In this document: positions 45,509 through 53,188 of the stretch, piece after piece
Layout of the letters: each line of letters opens with the position of its first letter
Position numbering within the stretch: the stretch's first letter is position 1
Assembly: GCA_025353725.1 (NCBI GenBank)
Contig: JANXOF010000023.1
Span: forward strand, 62,001 to 126,000
Reading direction: 5' to 3'
Length of the DNA: 64,000 bases
From: Polyangiaceae bacterium
Lineage (GTDB): Bacteria; Myxococcota_A; Polyangia; Polyangiales; Polyangiaceae
The notes under the pieces: model-generated
Seen by the model: only the letters and a program-made list of their open reading frames with translations
What the model was told of the DNA's origin: nothing
The model's database searches: none
Made by a program: the position numbers and the translations under genes

Positions 45509-46744
45509 ATGCCGCAAACGACGCCGAACGACGACCGCGGCGACGCGCCGACCGTAACCTCTGAACGCGTGCGCATACTCGTGCGCGCACGCGAAATGCT
45601 TGTGAAGCTCACCGACGAGGACGAGGTAGGGGTCGACCTGCAAGGAGATCGCTTTTACTTCCCGCGCGTTGCGCTCATGCTCCTTGATCGCTTTGCCACG
45701 CCATGCGCTATCGGAGACGTCTTGGCCGAACTCGCGAGCGCCGGCGCCGAGCGCCAGAGCGAAGCCAAGAGCTGCATCGAGCATCTTGCACAGAGCGGCA
45801 TCCTCGTCCGACCCGACGAACGCGAGCCGTTGGGTTCTCGCGGGTGGGTCAAGCCCGCCATCCACCTTATTATGCTCGACGATCGGTCGCGAACGGGCGG
45901 CTTTTGTCATGCCCTGCGCGGCGCGGTGAAGCCCGAGGATGTGGTCGTCGACATCGGAACCGGGACGGGGGTCCTCGCGACCTGCGCGGCTCTTGCCGGC
46001 GCGCGAAAGGTCTACGCCGTCGAGTCGAGCGGCATCGCCGAGGTTGCGGCTCGCGTGTTTGCAGCCAACGGCGTCGAAGACCGGGTAACGCTCGTCCGCG
46101 AACGTTCGACGACCACCACGCTTCCCGAGCGGGGCACGCTGCTCGTGACCGAGACCATCGGAAACGATCCGCTGGACGAACAGCTCCTCGAGATTGTCGC
46201 GGACGCAAAGAAGCGCCTGCTGGTGCCCGGCGCCCGCATCGTCCCGTCGGCCATCGAGATCTACGGAATCGCGGTAGATATCCCGCGCACCGTTCTCGAG
46301 CGGCATGTGTTCACGAAGCGAAAGGTCGACGGCTACACCGAGGCCTACGGGATCGACTTCTCGCCGCTCGAGCAGCATCGACTCTCCTGCTCCGACCCCA
46401 TCATGGTCGACAACCGTGACGTCGCGACCTGGCCGCTCTCAGCGCCATTTTTGCTCGCATCCATCGACCTGACAGGCCCCTTCGAGACGGTCCTCTCCTC
46501 GCAAGCCACGGTGAAACTCTCACGCGACACGCAGTACCTCGGAATTATGCTCGCGTTTCGGGCGACACTCGCACCCGGTATCGTGATTTCAACGTTGCCC
46601 GAGGATTTCGACCCCACCTGCCACTGGGCGCACGCGCTCTTCCCCGCGTTCGACTTGCCCGTCGCCAGCGGCGGCACGTCAATCGAGGTCGACTACAGCT
46701 ATGACCGCGGATGCACGACGCTGCGCGTTGCGCAAACCACGTAG
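45509..46744 (+). CDS. PRMT-like methyltransferase with N-terminal PqqD-like domain
   Basis: A 411-residue protein from ATG 45509. Residues about 22-100 follow a PqqD-like pattern (VGVDLQGDRFYFPRVALMLLD, IGDVLAELASAG, EHLAQSGILV), as in RiPP leader-binding domains. The rest resembles a protein-arginine methyltransferase: IHLIMLDDRSRTGGFCHAL before SAM motif I VDIGTGTGVLA (about 147), an acidic residue after strand 2 (VYAVESSGIAEVAA), TETIGNDPLDEQLLE in place of the double-E loop, and a C-terminal beta-barrel. The protein substrate is unknown. It is next to the lasso-type cluster but separated from it by transposase debris. Its 3' end recurs at 49447. Confidence 0.7.
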   Translation: MPQTTPNDDRGDAPTVTSERVRILVRAREMLVKLTDEDEVGVDLQGDRFYFPRVALMLLDRFATPCAIGDVLAELASAGAERQSEAKSCIEHLAQSGILVRPDEREPLGSRGWVKPAIHLIMLDDRSRTGGFCHALRGAVKPEDVVVDIGTGTGVLATCAALAGARKVYAVESSGIAEVAARVFAANGVEDRVTLVRERSTTTTLPERGTLLVTETIGNDPLDEQLLEIVADAKKRLLVPGARIVPSAIEIYGIAVDIPRTVLERHVFTKRKVDGYTEAYGIDFSPLEQHRLSCSDPIMVDNRDVATWPLSAPFLLASIDLTGPFETVLSSQATVKLSRDTQYLGIMLAFRATLAPGIVISTLPEDFDPTCHWAHALFPAFDLPVASGGTSIEVDYSYDRGCTTLRVAQTT

Positions 46745-46773
46745 CGCGTAAAACGCGCCTGTTCGCGCCCCGC
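46682..46773 (+). repeat. Direct repeat copy 1 (3' end of PRMT-like gene)
   Basis: The last codons of the PRMT-like gene and about 30 bases beyond. The first 56 bases match 49447-49502 with three mismatches; after 16 extra bases the match resumes with CTGTTCGCGCCCCGC. Marks one end of the scarred region. Confidence 0.85.
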
Positions 46774-47683
46774 GGCCTCTTGCGCGTGCACGACGCCTCG
46801 AACGAGGCGCCCGCGTGCAGCGCGAGCGAAGCCATGACCCTCGCCGGGATGCAGCGAGGCACCCTCGAGACCGCGAACGATACGGGCGAGCCCAACGAGC
46901 CCGAGCCACTCCCTCGCGTCACGGACGCCGTCGTGCACGAGCGCGCTAACCTGCACGCGACCGAGCAGGTCCCTGCCCACGACGACCTCGCGCGCGAGCG
47001 GTTGTGCCGCTACCTCGCGCATTCTCGCTGGCGCGCCTCGCCCTGCGTCGCGACGGCCTCGTCGTTTATCGCATGAAAAAAGCCGCCCGCGGCCGGATAA
47101 AGCAGCGCGTGATGGCGCCCATCGAGTGTCTCGCGCGTCTGGCGGCCATGGTCCCTCCGCCGCGCTATCCGCGGCTTCGCCTGCACGGGGTGGTGGCGAC
47201 GCGCCACGCAGGGCGAGCGCGCGTCGTGCCTAGGCCCCCCGAGGCGCATGCAAAGCGCACGAAGTCGTCGGAAAGAAAGAAGAACGCGAACTCCGTGGCG
47301 GACGCGGAAGCGGTGCCCGCGGAGCCCATCGAGCGGCCAGGGCCAGCCGCGCGGACCGAGGCGCGGGAAGGCGACGCGGCGCTCGTGGTGACCGCGGACG
47401 CACGCGAAAACCAGCACGTTTGTCGCGACGGGCGCGGCGACAGCCCTCGCGCCAAACATCCGCTCCCTCGCGCACGGGGAGCGACTTCTTCGCGATGAAC
47501 TCTACGCGCCGCTCTCCCGTGTCGACGGGGCCCCCTCTTACGCCGCACCTTCCACGTCGACGTGAAACGTTGTACCGCCTGCGGAGGCCGCATGACCATC
47601 CGCGCCGTCCCGACCGACCCGACGGCCATCGCACAAAGGCTCGGCGCGCCCTGTCGCTCGCGCGACACGCCCGACGCGGCCTG
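46753..47683 (+). pseudogene. IS91-family transposase remnant, frameshifted
   Basis: Several frames read as pieces of an IS91-type (Y2 rolling-circle) transposase in order: DLARERLCRYLA at about 47000 in one frame, then RRDGLVVYRMKKAARGR and ECLARLAAMVPPPRYPRLRL and HAGRARVVPRPPEAHAKR at 47030-47260 in another, and finally GPLLRRTFHVDVKRC with the zinc-knuckle end TACGGRMTIRAVPTDPTAIA at about 47520-47640 in a third frame, ending in TGA. At least two frameshifts break it, and the N-terminal half is missing. It is inactive. The first part is repeated at 49094-49281. Confidence 0.75.
46806..46984 (+). repeat. Direct repeat copy 1 of transposase segment
   Basis: About 180 bases, from GGCGCCCGCGTGC onward, that recur at 49094-49281 with scattered mismatches and one 9-base insertion in the second copy. 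It encodes the segment MTLAGMQRGTLETANDTGEP in a transposase-like frame. Confidence 0.85.
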
Positions 47684-47942
47684 AGCTCCGCACGACCGCG
47701 CGCCACACGTCGCGCCTTGGCCGCGTTTTGCCCCCCCTCGGCGTGACGCATCCCTACATCCACCCATAGCGGAATAGCGACCCGCAACGCTTCTTGCGCC
47801 GGCTCGGAGGCCCTCCCTTGAGAGCCACAGGCCGCTAACTCGGGCTACTCGCGGCGTCAGCAACGTGCTCGGCACCCCCGGCCCGCACGATGAAGACTCC
47901 TGCGCGGGCAAAGGCTTCATGCGCGATGCTCCGCGGGATTGG

Positions 47943-48130
47943 CTAGCCCATATTCCATAGTTCACCCAGGTCGAGCGCGACGGCATCAAACTGAATCGCG
48001 CGAATTTGTACGCTATGGGCGAAGACATCGTGCACCCGGTAGGTCGGACCGTCGAGCGCAAGAACCTCGAGAGACCGAGCAATCGGATCGACAAACCAGA
48101 CGTATCCGACGCGCTCCCGCGCAGTGCTAG
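47943..48130 (-). pseudogene. Truncated Uma2-family gene, C-terminal fragment
   Basis: About 62 codons on the minus strand ending in TAG read as the C-terminal part of an Uma2 (DUF820) nuclease-like protein: RERVGYVWFVDPIARSLEVL then ALDGPTYRVHDVFAH and FDAVALDLGELWNMG. This matches the family's usual end, but no N-terminal part is present; it breaks off at the start of the intact Uma2 gene on the other strand. Probably a leftover of rearrangement. Confidence 0.7.
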
Positions 48131-48139
48131 GCTCATGTC

Positions 48140-48709
48140 ATGAGTACGGCGCGCCGGCTGCACTACAGCTATGAGGACTATCTCGCGTCGCTCGCGGTGA
48201 GCCCGTTGAAGCTCGAATTCTTCGATGGTGCGATCTTCGCGATGGCCGGCGGGACGTTGGCCCATGGACAGCTGGGCGCCGCCATGATCATGGCACTCGG
48301 GCGCGTGTTATCGAAGGGATGCCGCGTCGCCTCCTCGGACGTGAAAGTTCGCATCGAATCATCGAACCTCAGCACCTTCCCCGATGCTTCCGTCATCTGC
48401 GGTGATGCCAGGACGGCCGCCGTCGACGACAACGCGGTCGTCAATCCTTCGATCTTGGTGGAGGTGACCAGCCGCTCGACCGAAGACTACGACCGCGGCG
48501 ACAAGCTGAGTCACTACAAGCAGTTGACTACTCTCGAAGCGGTGATCTTCGTTTCGCACCGCGCGCGGCGCATCACCGTCGTCGAGCGAACGAAGGATAC
48601 GTGGACCGAGCGCGACTTTTGGGGCGGCGAAAGGGTTCTCATCGATGCCTCCGAAATCTCGTTCGCGGTCGACGACGTCTACGACGGCATCGTTCTCGAC
48701 ACGCGCTGA
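48140..48709 (+). CDS. Uma2 family endonuclease-like protein
   Basis: A 189-residue protein of the Uma2/DUF820 family, restriction-endonuclease-like fold. Features: YSYEDYLASLAVSPLKLEFF, DGAIFAMAGGTLAHG, VASSDVKVRI, FPDASVICGD (active-site Asp), NPSILVEVTSRSTEDYDRGD (ExT and the following DRGDK, with probable catalytic Glu and Lys), HYKQLTTLEAVIFVS. These genes are widely scattered by transfer, and their biological role is unknown. It lies inside the transposase-scarred segment and points away from the truncated Uma2 fragment. Confidence 0.85.
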   Translation: MSTARRLHYSYEDYLASLAVSPLKLEFFDGAIFAMAGGTLAHGQLGAAMIMALGRVLSKGCRVASSDVKVRIESSNLSTFPDASVICGDARTAAVDDNAVVNPSILVEVTSRSTEDYDRGDKLSHYKQLTTLEAVIFVSHRARRITVVERTKDTWTERDFWGGERVLIDASEISFAVDDVYDGIVLDTR

Positions 48710-48929
48710 ACCGAGCGTCCAACGAGGCTCGGCTATGCCACCTCTCCAAGACGCTCTTTCGCCCCGCGCGCCGCTCCCTTGCCGACCGTGGGCTGCTATT
48801 TGCTCACCAGGCAACCCACGTTGCTAGCGGATGACAGAAAGTCTCCGCGCGGAAGCGACAAGCAGCTCACCTCGAAACGTCCACACATGCTGGAGTTCCT
48901 CCGTCGTGCCCGTTGCCTCCTGGGTCCAC
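48710..48929. other. 220 bases without a gene between Uma2 and transposase fragment
   Basis: No frame with protein-like pattern was seen. The sequence probably belongs to the debris of the mobile element. Confidence 0.4.
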
Positions 48930-49350
48930 ACTCCGTCACCCGCACTGCGCGCGAGAAAACCCGCACACGTGTCGAGACGGGCGCGGTGACTGGCGGGGGC
49001 GAGCCTCAATGTGCACGTACATTTCCACCTCCTCTGCCTTGATGGCGTCTACGTCGAGGCCGAAGCCAAAGACGACACGCGGAGGTTCGAGCCGGCGCCC
49101 GCGTGCAGCGCGCGCGAAGCCATGACCCTCGCCGGGATTCAGCGAGGCACCCTCGAGACCGCGAACGATACGGGCGAGCCCAACGAGCCCGAGCCGCCCG
49201 AGCCACTCCCTCGCGTCACGGACGCCGTCGTGCAAGGGCGCTTTAACCTCCACGCGGGCGTGCGGGTCCCTGCCCACGCCGACCCCTGCCCAGAGCCCGA
49301 CGTCACACGTTGCTTCGTCCACGGAATAGCGGAATCCCTACTCGATGGGC
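48930..49350 (+). pseudogene. IS91-family transposase fragment, N-terminal half
   Basis: The frame around 49002-49050 reads SLNVHVHFHLLCLDGVYVE, the conserved HxHxH-like metal-site segment of the IS91 transposase N-terminal half. It continues to FEPAPACSAREAMTLAG and, via the ~190-base repeat, to PRVTDAVVQGRFNLHAGVRV. After about 49290 similarity ends. No start and no C-terminal half. Together with copy 1 it covers most of one transposase, but with overlap, so they are two element fragments rather than one split gene. Confidence 0.75.
49094..49281 (+). repeat. Direct repeat copy 2 of transposase segment
   Basis: Second copy of 46806-46984, with one 9-base insertion (GAGCCGCCC) that keeps the reading frame and several substitutions. 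Confidence 0.85.
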
Positions 49351-49446
49351 GCCAACGAAACCCGCTGAGTCGGGGTCATCGGTCATCCCTACGCTTTCGC
49401 GGTAAAACAGCGTTCCCTGGGCACTCGGACGCCAGAACATGCGACT

Positions 49447-49522
49447 ATCGAGGTCGACTACAGCTACGACGGCGGATGGACGACGCTGCGCGTTGCGCAA
49501 ACCGCGTCTGTTCGCGCCCCGC
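49447..49522 (+). repeat. Direct repeat copy 2 (PRMT-like gene 3' end)
   Basis: Matches 46682-46773: 53 of the first 56 bases agree, then a 16-base gap relative to copy 1, then CTGTTCGCGCCCCGC again. In the methyltransferase frame it reads IEVDYSYDGGWTTLRVAQT, where copy 1 has DRGCTTLR. The reading frame would run on for about 15 codons. It lies directly before the 3' end of the exporter gene. Confidence 0.85.
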
Positions 49523-49524
49523 CA

Positions 49525-51165
49525 TCAACCAAGGCGAACACGCGTGCCTTCGAGTGACGAAAGCTCGCGGGTGTGGGCCGCAAGTGCGACCATGCGACCG
49601 CGGGCAAGAAGCTCTGAAATCACGTCGACGACAAGCTCGATACCCGCCCTATCGAGATTCGCGTCGGGCTCGTCAAGCAAGTAAACCGCGGCGTCTTGGA
49701 GGAGCACTCGCGCCAACGCGAGTCGTTGTCGCTGCCCGGCCGACAATTCGCCGACGGAGACCTCGAGCACCTCGTTTTCGTTTTCGCGGCGATCGTTGCT
49801 TGTGCGCGAGAAAGGCTGGCTAAGCCCGACGCGTGTAAGCGCAGTCATCAGCGCGCTGTCCTCGGCGCCAGCGGCCGCGATGAGCATCGCGTCTCGCACC
49901 GTTACGTAGGATTCGCCCAGGTACGGGCGCTGCGGGAGGTAGGCGATTTTTTGCCGAAAGGAGCGGAGATCGAGCTGCTCAAAGGGGATTGCAGCAACAG
50001 TCAGAGTTCCGTGTTTGGGCAAGCGGAGGCCGAGCAAAAGGCGCAAAAGAGTGCTTTTCCCCGAACCGTTCGGACCCTCGACGATAAGCCTCGTGCCTGG
50101 AGTCCAATTGAACGAGACGTCTCGAAACGTCGGCGCGTGGTCATCAGCGTAGGCAAACGCAAGCTGCCGGGCTTCAATGGTGGCCGGCATCGGAGGCGGT
50201 GCGCTTCCCTCGCGCGCAAACTCGGGGCGAAGACGCACGGCAAGGACATCGAGGACCGGACGTACCATCGCGGAGACGCGGAGCACGTCGGACGTCCGCA
50301 TCACGACTCCCAAGAGAACCGGAGCGGACGCCGCGAGGACCAGCGCTTGCCCGAGCACTTCGGCCCTGACGGCTTCGCGGTTCGAGGCATCGAAGAAGAA
50401 CACGAGGAGTACGACCGCGATCCCGACGACCAGCGGAGCCCGCCCCAGCAAAGCCGCGCTCCACGAACCGCGATACGCCACGCGCCGATAGGCATGTATT
50501 GCGCATGCAATCGCACGGAGCGCGGTTGCATCGCCCCCACGGGAGACCAGCTCAAGGCGCCCATCCATCGCACTCGCGACGTGCTCCCCGACCGCCAATT
50601 GGGCATCCGCGACGAGGGACTGGGCGGTCGATGTTACGCGTCGGAGCAACCAAAGAGCAACGAAAACAGAGCTGGTCGCGACGGCTCCTACGGCGAGCGC
50701 GCGGAGTGAGAGCCTCATCGCCAGAAGCGGAACCACCGCGAAGAGAGCAAGCGCGCTCGCAACAAGCTCCGGAACGATCGTGCTCACGAGTGCGCGTGCG
50801 TGAAAGGCGGGCTCTACCAGCGCACGCGGCGTGTGATGACTCGACACGACAAGCACGTCACCTTCGATCAGGGAACGCGCGAGTGCGTATTGCAGATCGC
50901 ATTCAGTTTGTACCCGTACGCGGTTGGAGGCGATACGAATAAGTGCGAGAGTGAGCATGGCGGCACCACCGACGGGAATCGCCGCACGAGAGTGGCTGTC
51001 AGCCAGCGCGACGACTGCGGCGAGAGTCAACACCTTGGCGCCAAGGAGAAGACTGACCAGAACAGCGAGGCCTGCGCGAAGCGAGAGGGACGTGGTCGCG
51101 TAAAGCGAAGAGATCGTACGGACCCACGCGAACGATGTTTGCGTGGCTCGTGGTAGCGACTGCAC
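49525..51165 (-). CDS. ABC exporter (fused TM and ATPase domains)
   Basis: A 546-residue half transporter: about six membrane segments in residues 20-300, then the ATPase with Walker A GPNGSGKSTLL near 365, Q-loop IAYLPQRPY, signature SVGELSAGQRQRLALAR near 480, Walker B AVYLLDEPDANLDRAG and H-loop LAAHTRE. Type and size fit peptide exporters (LasD/McjD-like) of lasso and other RiPP clusters; no peptidase C39 domain is present. It likely exports the mature peptide. Its start lies about 47 bases from the divergent PRMT-like gene, so a shared promoter region is likely. Confidence 0.9.
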   Translation of the reverse strand: MQSLPRATQTSFAWVRTISSLYATTSLSLRAGLAVLVSLLLGAKVLTLAAVVALADSHSRAAIPVGGAAMLTLALIRIASNRVRVQTECDLQYALARSLIEGDVLVVSSHHTPRALVEPAFHARALVSTIVPELVASALALFAVVPLLAMRLSLRALAVGAVATSSVFVALWLLRRVTSTAQSLVADAQLAVGEHVASAMDGRLELVSRGGDATALRAIACAIHAYRRVAYRGSWSAALLGRAPLVVGIAVVLLVFFFDASNREAVRAEVLGQALVLAASAPVLLGVVMRTSDVLRVSAMVRPVLDVLAVRLRPEFAREGSAPPPMPATIEARQLAFAYADDHAPTFRDVSFNWTPGTRLIVEGPNGSGKSTLLRLLLGLRLPKHGTLTVAAIPFEQLDLRSFRQKIAYLPQRPYLGESYVTVRDAMLIAAAGAEDSALMTALTRVGLSQPFSRTSNDRRENENEVLEVSVGELSAGQRQRLALARVLLQDAAVYLLDEPDANLDRAGIELVVDVISELLARGRMVALAAHTRELSSLEGTRVRLG

Positions 51166-51212
51166 GGGCGTCCCTTTACCTTGCGCTATCGAGATCTGCT
51201 AGGTGTTGCACC

Positions 51213-52337
51213 ATGTATTCGGTGTTGTCTTACGGTCGCATGGCGTGCGACGGCGTGCGTATCGACGCCTACGCGCGCGCCATTGCGCAAACCGTTCGCC
51301 CCGGCAGCGTCGTCATTGACCTTGGCAGCGGCACGGGGACCATGGCGATGCTTGCGCTGCGAGCGGGCGCAAAGCGCGTTTACGCCGTCGACTTGGATCC
51401 CGCAGTCTGGCTCGCACGAGATATCGCGCAGGAAAACGGTTACGCGGATCAACTTGTCGTACACCACGGCAGCTCGCTGGAGCTGAACTTGCCAGAGCCT
51501 GCGGACGTCGTCATTGCTGACTTGCGCGGCAGCTTTCCGCTTTTTCAACAACATCTTGCGGTGCTGAGAGACGCGCGCACGCGCCTGCTCAAGCCTGATG
51601 GCCTACTCGTCCCCAAAAAGGACCGCTTGTTCGTCGCCTTTGCCGAAGCGGACGCTTGCCGCCTGAACTTAGAGCCAGGCTGGACGAGCCTGGAGCGCCA
51701 CGGCTTTTATGCGCAGAGTGCGCGGCAGGCGACGCTCAACGCCTCGTACACGGACCGCGACGCGCCCATCCGCGCGAACCACCTGGTGTCGGACGCGAAA
51801 GTCTGGGGCGAGATCGTTTATGGAGAGTCGTTCGAGCGCTCGATGAGCGCGACGGTCGACCTCACGTTCACCCGAAGTGGGACCGCAGATGTGCTTACCT
51901 TGTGGTTCGAGGCTACCCTTCACGAGGGCATTGTTTTCAGCAACGCGCCCGGTCACCAGCTTGTTTACGACCGCGTCGTCCTCCCGTTGCTCGCCCCTGT
52001 TCGCGTTGCGGCTGGCGATCGAGCTCGCGTCACGTTGCGCGCAGACGTCGAGGGCAACCAGTGGGCTTGGGAAACCACGATCGGAAGCGGCGCACGGGTG
52101 CGACAAGCCACATTTCTCGGTCTTCCAGCCTCGCCCGAATCGCTGGTTCGGCAATCGCTCACGGCGACGCCTCGGCGCTCTTTACGCGGTGACCGCGCGG
52201 CAAGGCTTCTCCCCTTGCTCGACGGTGAGCGAACCGTCGAAGAGCTCGTGAACGTCGCGGCAGCCGCCGAGCCGGAGCGAAATCGCGAGGAGCTCGTGGA
52301 GGAAGTGAAAACGCTCGTTCGCCACTACGGACGCTGA
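51213..52337 (+). CDS. PRMT-like methyltransferase with C-terminal PqqD-like segment
   Basis: A 374-residue protein from ATG 51213 (MYSVLSYGRMACDGVRIDAY matches the PRMT start; earlier starts run into the exporter gene). SAM motif I VIDLGSGTGTMAM at about 35-46, VYAVDLDPAVWLA next, IADLRGSFPLFQQH where the double-E loop would be, then a beta-barrel domain. Residues about 310-374 (AARLLPLLDGERTVEELV, LVEEVKTLVRHYGR) look like a PqqD-type or winged-helix segment. The domain order is opposite to the PRMT-like protein at 45509. It converges on the GT2 gene with 13 bases overlap. Confidence 0.7.
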   Translation: MYSVLSYGRMACDGVRIDAYARAIAQTVRPGSVVIDLGSGTGTMAMLALRAGAKRVYAVDLDPAVWLARDIAQENGYADQLVVHHGSSLELNLPEPADVVIADLRGSFPLFQQHLAVLRDARTRLLKPDGLLVPKKDRLFVAFAEADACRLNLEPGWTSLERHGFYAQSARQATLNASYTDRDAPIRANHLVSDAKVWGEIVYGESFERSMSATVDLTFTRSGTADVLTLWFEATLHEGIVFSNAPGHQLVYDRVVLPLLAPVRVAAGDRARVTLRADVEGNQWAWETTIGSGARVRQATFLGLPASPESLVRQSLTATPRRSLRGDRAARLLPLLDGERTVEELVNVAAAAEPERNREELVEEVKTLVRHYGR

Positions 52338-53188
52338 GCGCAAGCGGCGATGGCCTCGCGAGCGAGCGTGCACTCGTGGGCGGTGGGAGGCCGGCCACGA
52401 CGAAGCACGAGTCTTTGCGAAAGGCCCGCTGTGAAGAGCGCGCGCATGAGGCATGACTTCATGCTCGCGGCGGCGACGAGACGGGTCGTCTCCAAGCGTC
52501 CCACAAAAGCCGGGCCGTACTTTTTCGCGACGACTCTATTTTGGCGCTGCGCCTCGACGTAGCTTGAAAGAAAACTTCGCTTCGTCACATCGACACGAAT
52601 GACATAGAGCGGTTCGGCAACGACCTCGATGCGACTTGCGAATGTGCGGCACCACAAGTCACGATCTTCTGCGCGGGTAAGCGTTTCGTCGTAAGGATTC
52701 GCGAGGAACCAAGCGCGCCTTCCGAGCAACGTAGCGTGCGGTACGACGCCTTGAAGAAGTGCCGAGCGCCGCGTCGCCGGCAACGGCCCGCTTTCGACCA
52801 CGGCGAAAGGGTGCGTTTCGGCGTCAACGAGAATTGCCCACGTTCCAACGGCATCGCACGAAGCGTCGGCGTCGAGAACCGCGAGCTGCAGTGCGAGACG
52901 CGAAGGGTGCATCATGTCGTCAGCGTCAAAGCGCGCAACAAGGGGCGTGCGCGCGCGACGGACGATCTCGTTCAAGCGCGCGGGAAGGTAGCGGCGCTCG
53001 CCATCCGCTATCAGCGTGATGCGCGGGTCGCTGAACGATCGCGCAATGGCAAGCGAGTCGTCGCGCGACCCGTCGTCGATGAGCATGAGCTCAAAGTCGC
53101 TGACCGACTGCGCAAGCACCGATCGAATCGCCGAGCCGAGCGTGCGGGCTTCGTCGAAAAAAGGTAGACCCACCGTGATGCGCGTCAT
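52325..53188 (-). CDS. Family 2 glycosyltransferase
   Basis: A 287-residue GT-A fold enzyme: start ITVGLPFFDEARTLGSAI, DFELMLIDDGSRDDSLAIA near 34-52, FDADDMMHPSRLALQ near 88 as the DxD-type metal site, and EDRDLWCRTFASRIEV near 178. It would move a sugar from a nucleotide sugar to an acceptor. It overlaps the nucleotidyltransferase gene by ATGA (53185-53188), so the two are probably co-translated. Possible role in sugar tailoring of the cluster product is inference. Confidence 0.85.
   Translation of the reverse strand: MTRITVGLPFFDEARTLGSAIRSVLAQSVSDFELMLIDDGSRDDSLAIARSFSDPRITLIADGERRYLPARLNEIVRRARTPLVARFDADDMMHPSRLALQLAVLDADASCDAVGTWAILVDAETHPFAVVESGPLPATRRSALLQGVVPHATLLGRRAWFLANPYDETLTRAEDRDLWCRTFASRIEVVAEPLYVIRVDVTKRSFLSSYVEAQRQNRVVAKKYGPAFVGRLETTRLVAAASMKSCLMRALFTAGLSQRLVLRRGRPPTAHECTLAREAIAACAQRP

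Noticed and set aside
46699-47022. Minus-strand frame reading GLARIVRGLEGASL, repeated near 49000
   Set aside because: The similarity between the two copies comes from the transposase repeat on the plus strand; the plus-strand frame gives known transposase segments.
47165-48265. Long minus-strand frame over the transposase and Uma2 region
   Set aside because: Arg/Ser-rich translation without protein pattern; it is antisense to the transposase fragments and shares only chance openness of high-GC sequence. The real minus-strand signal there is the Uma2 fragment in another frame.
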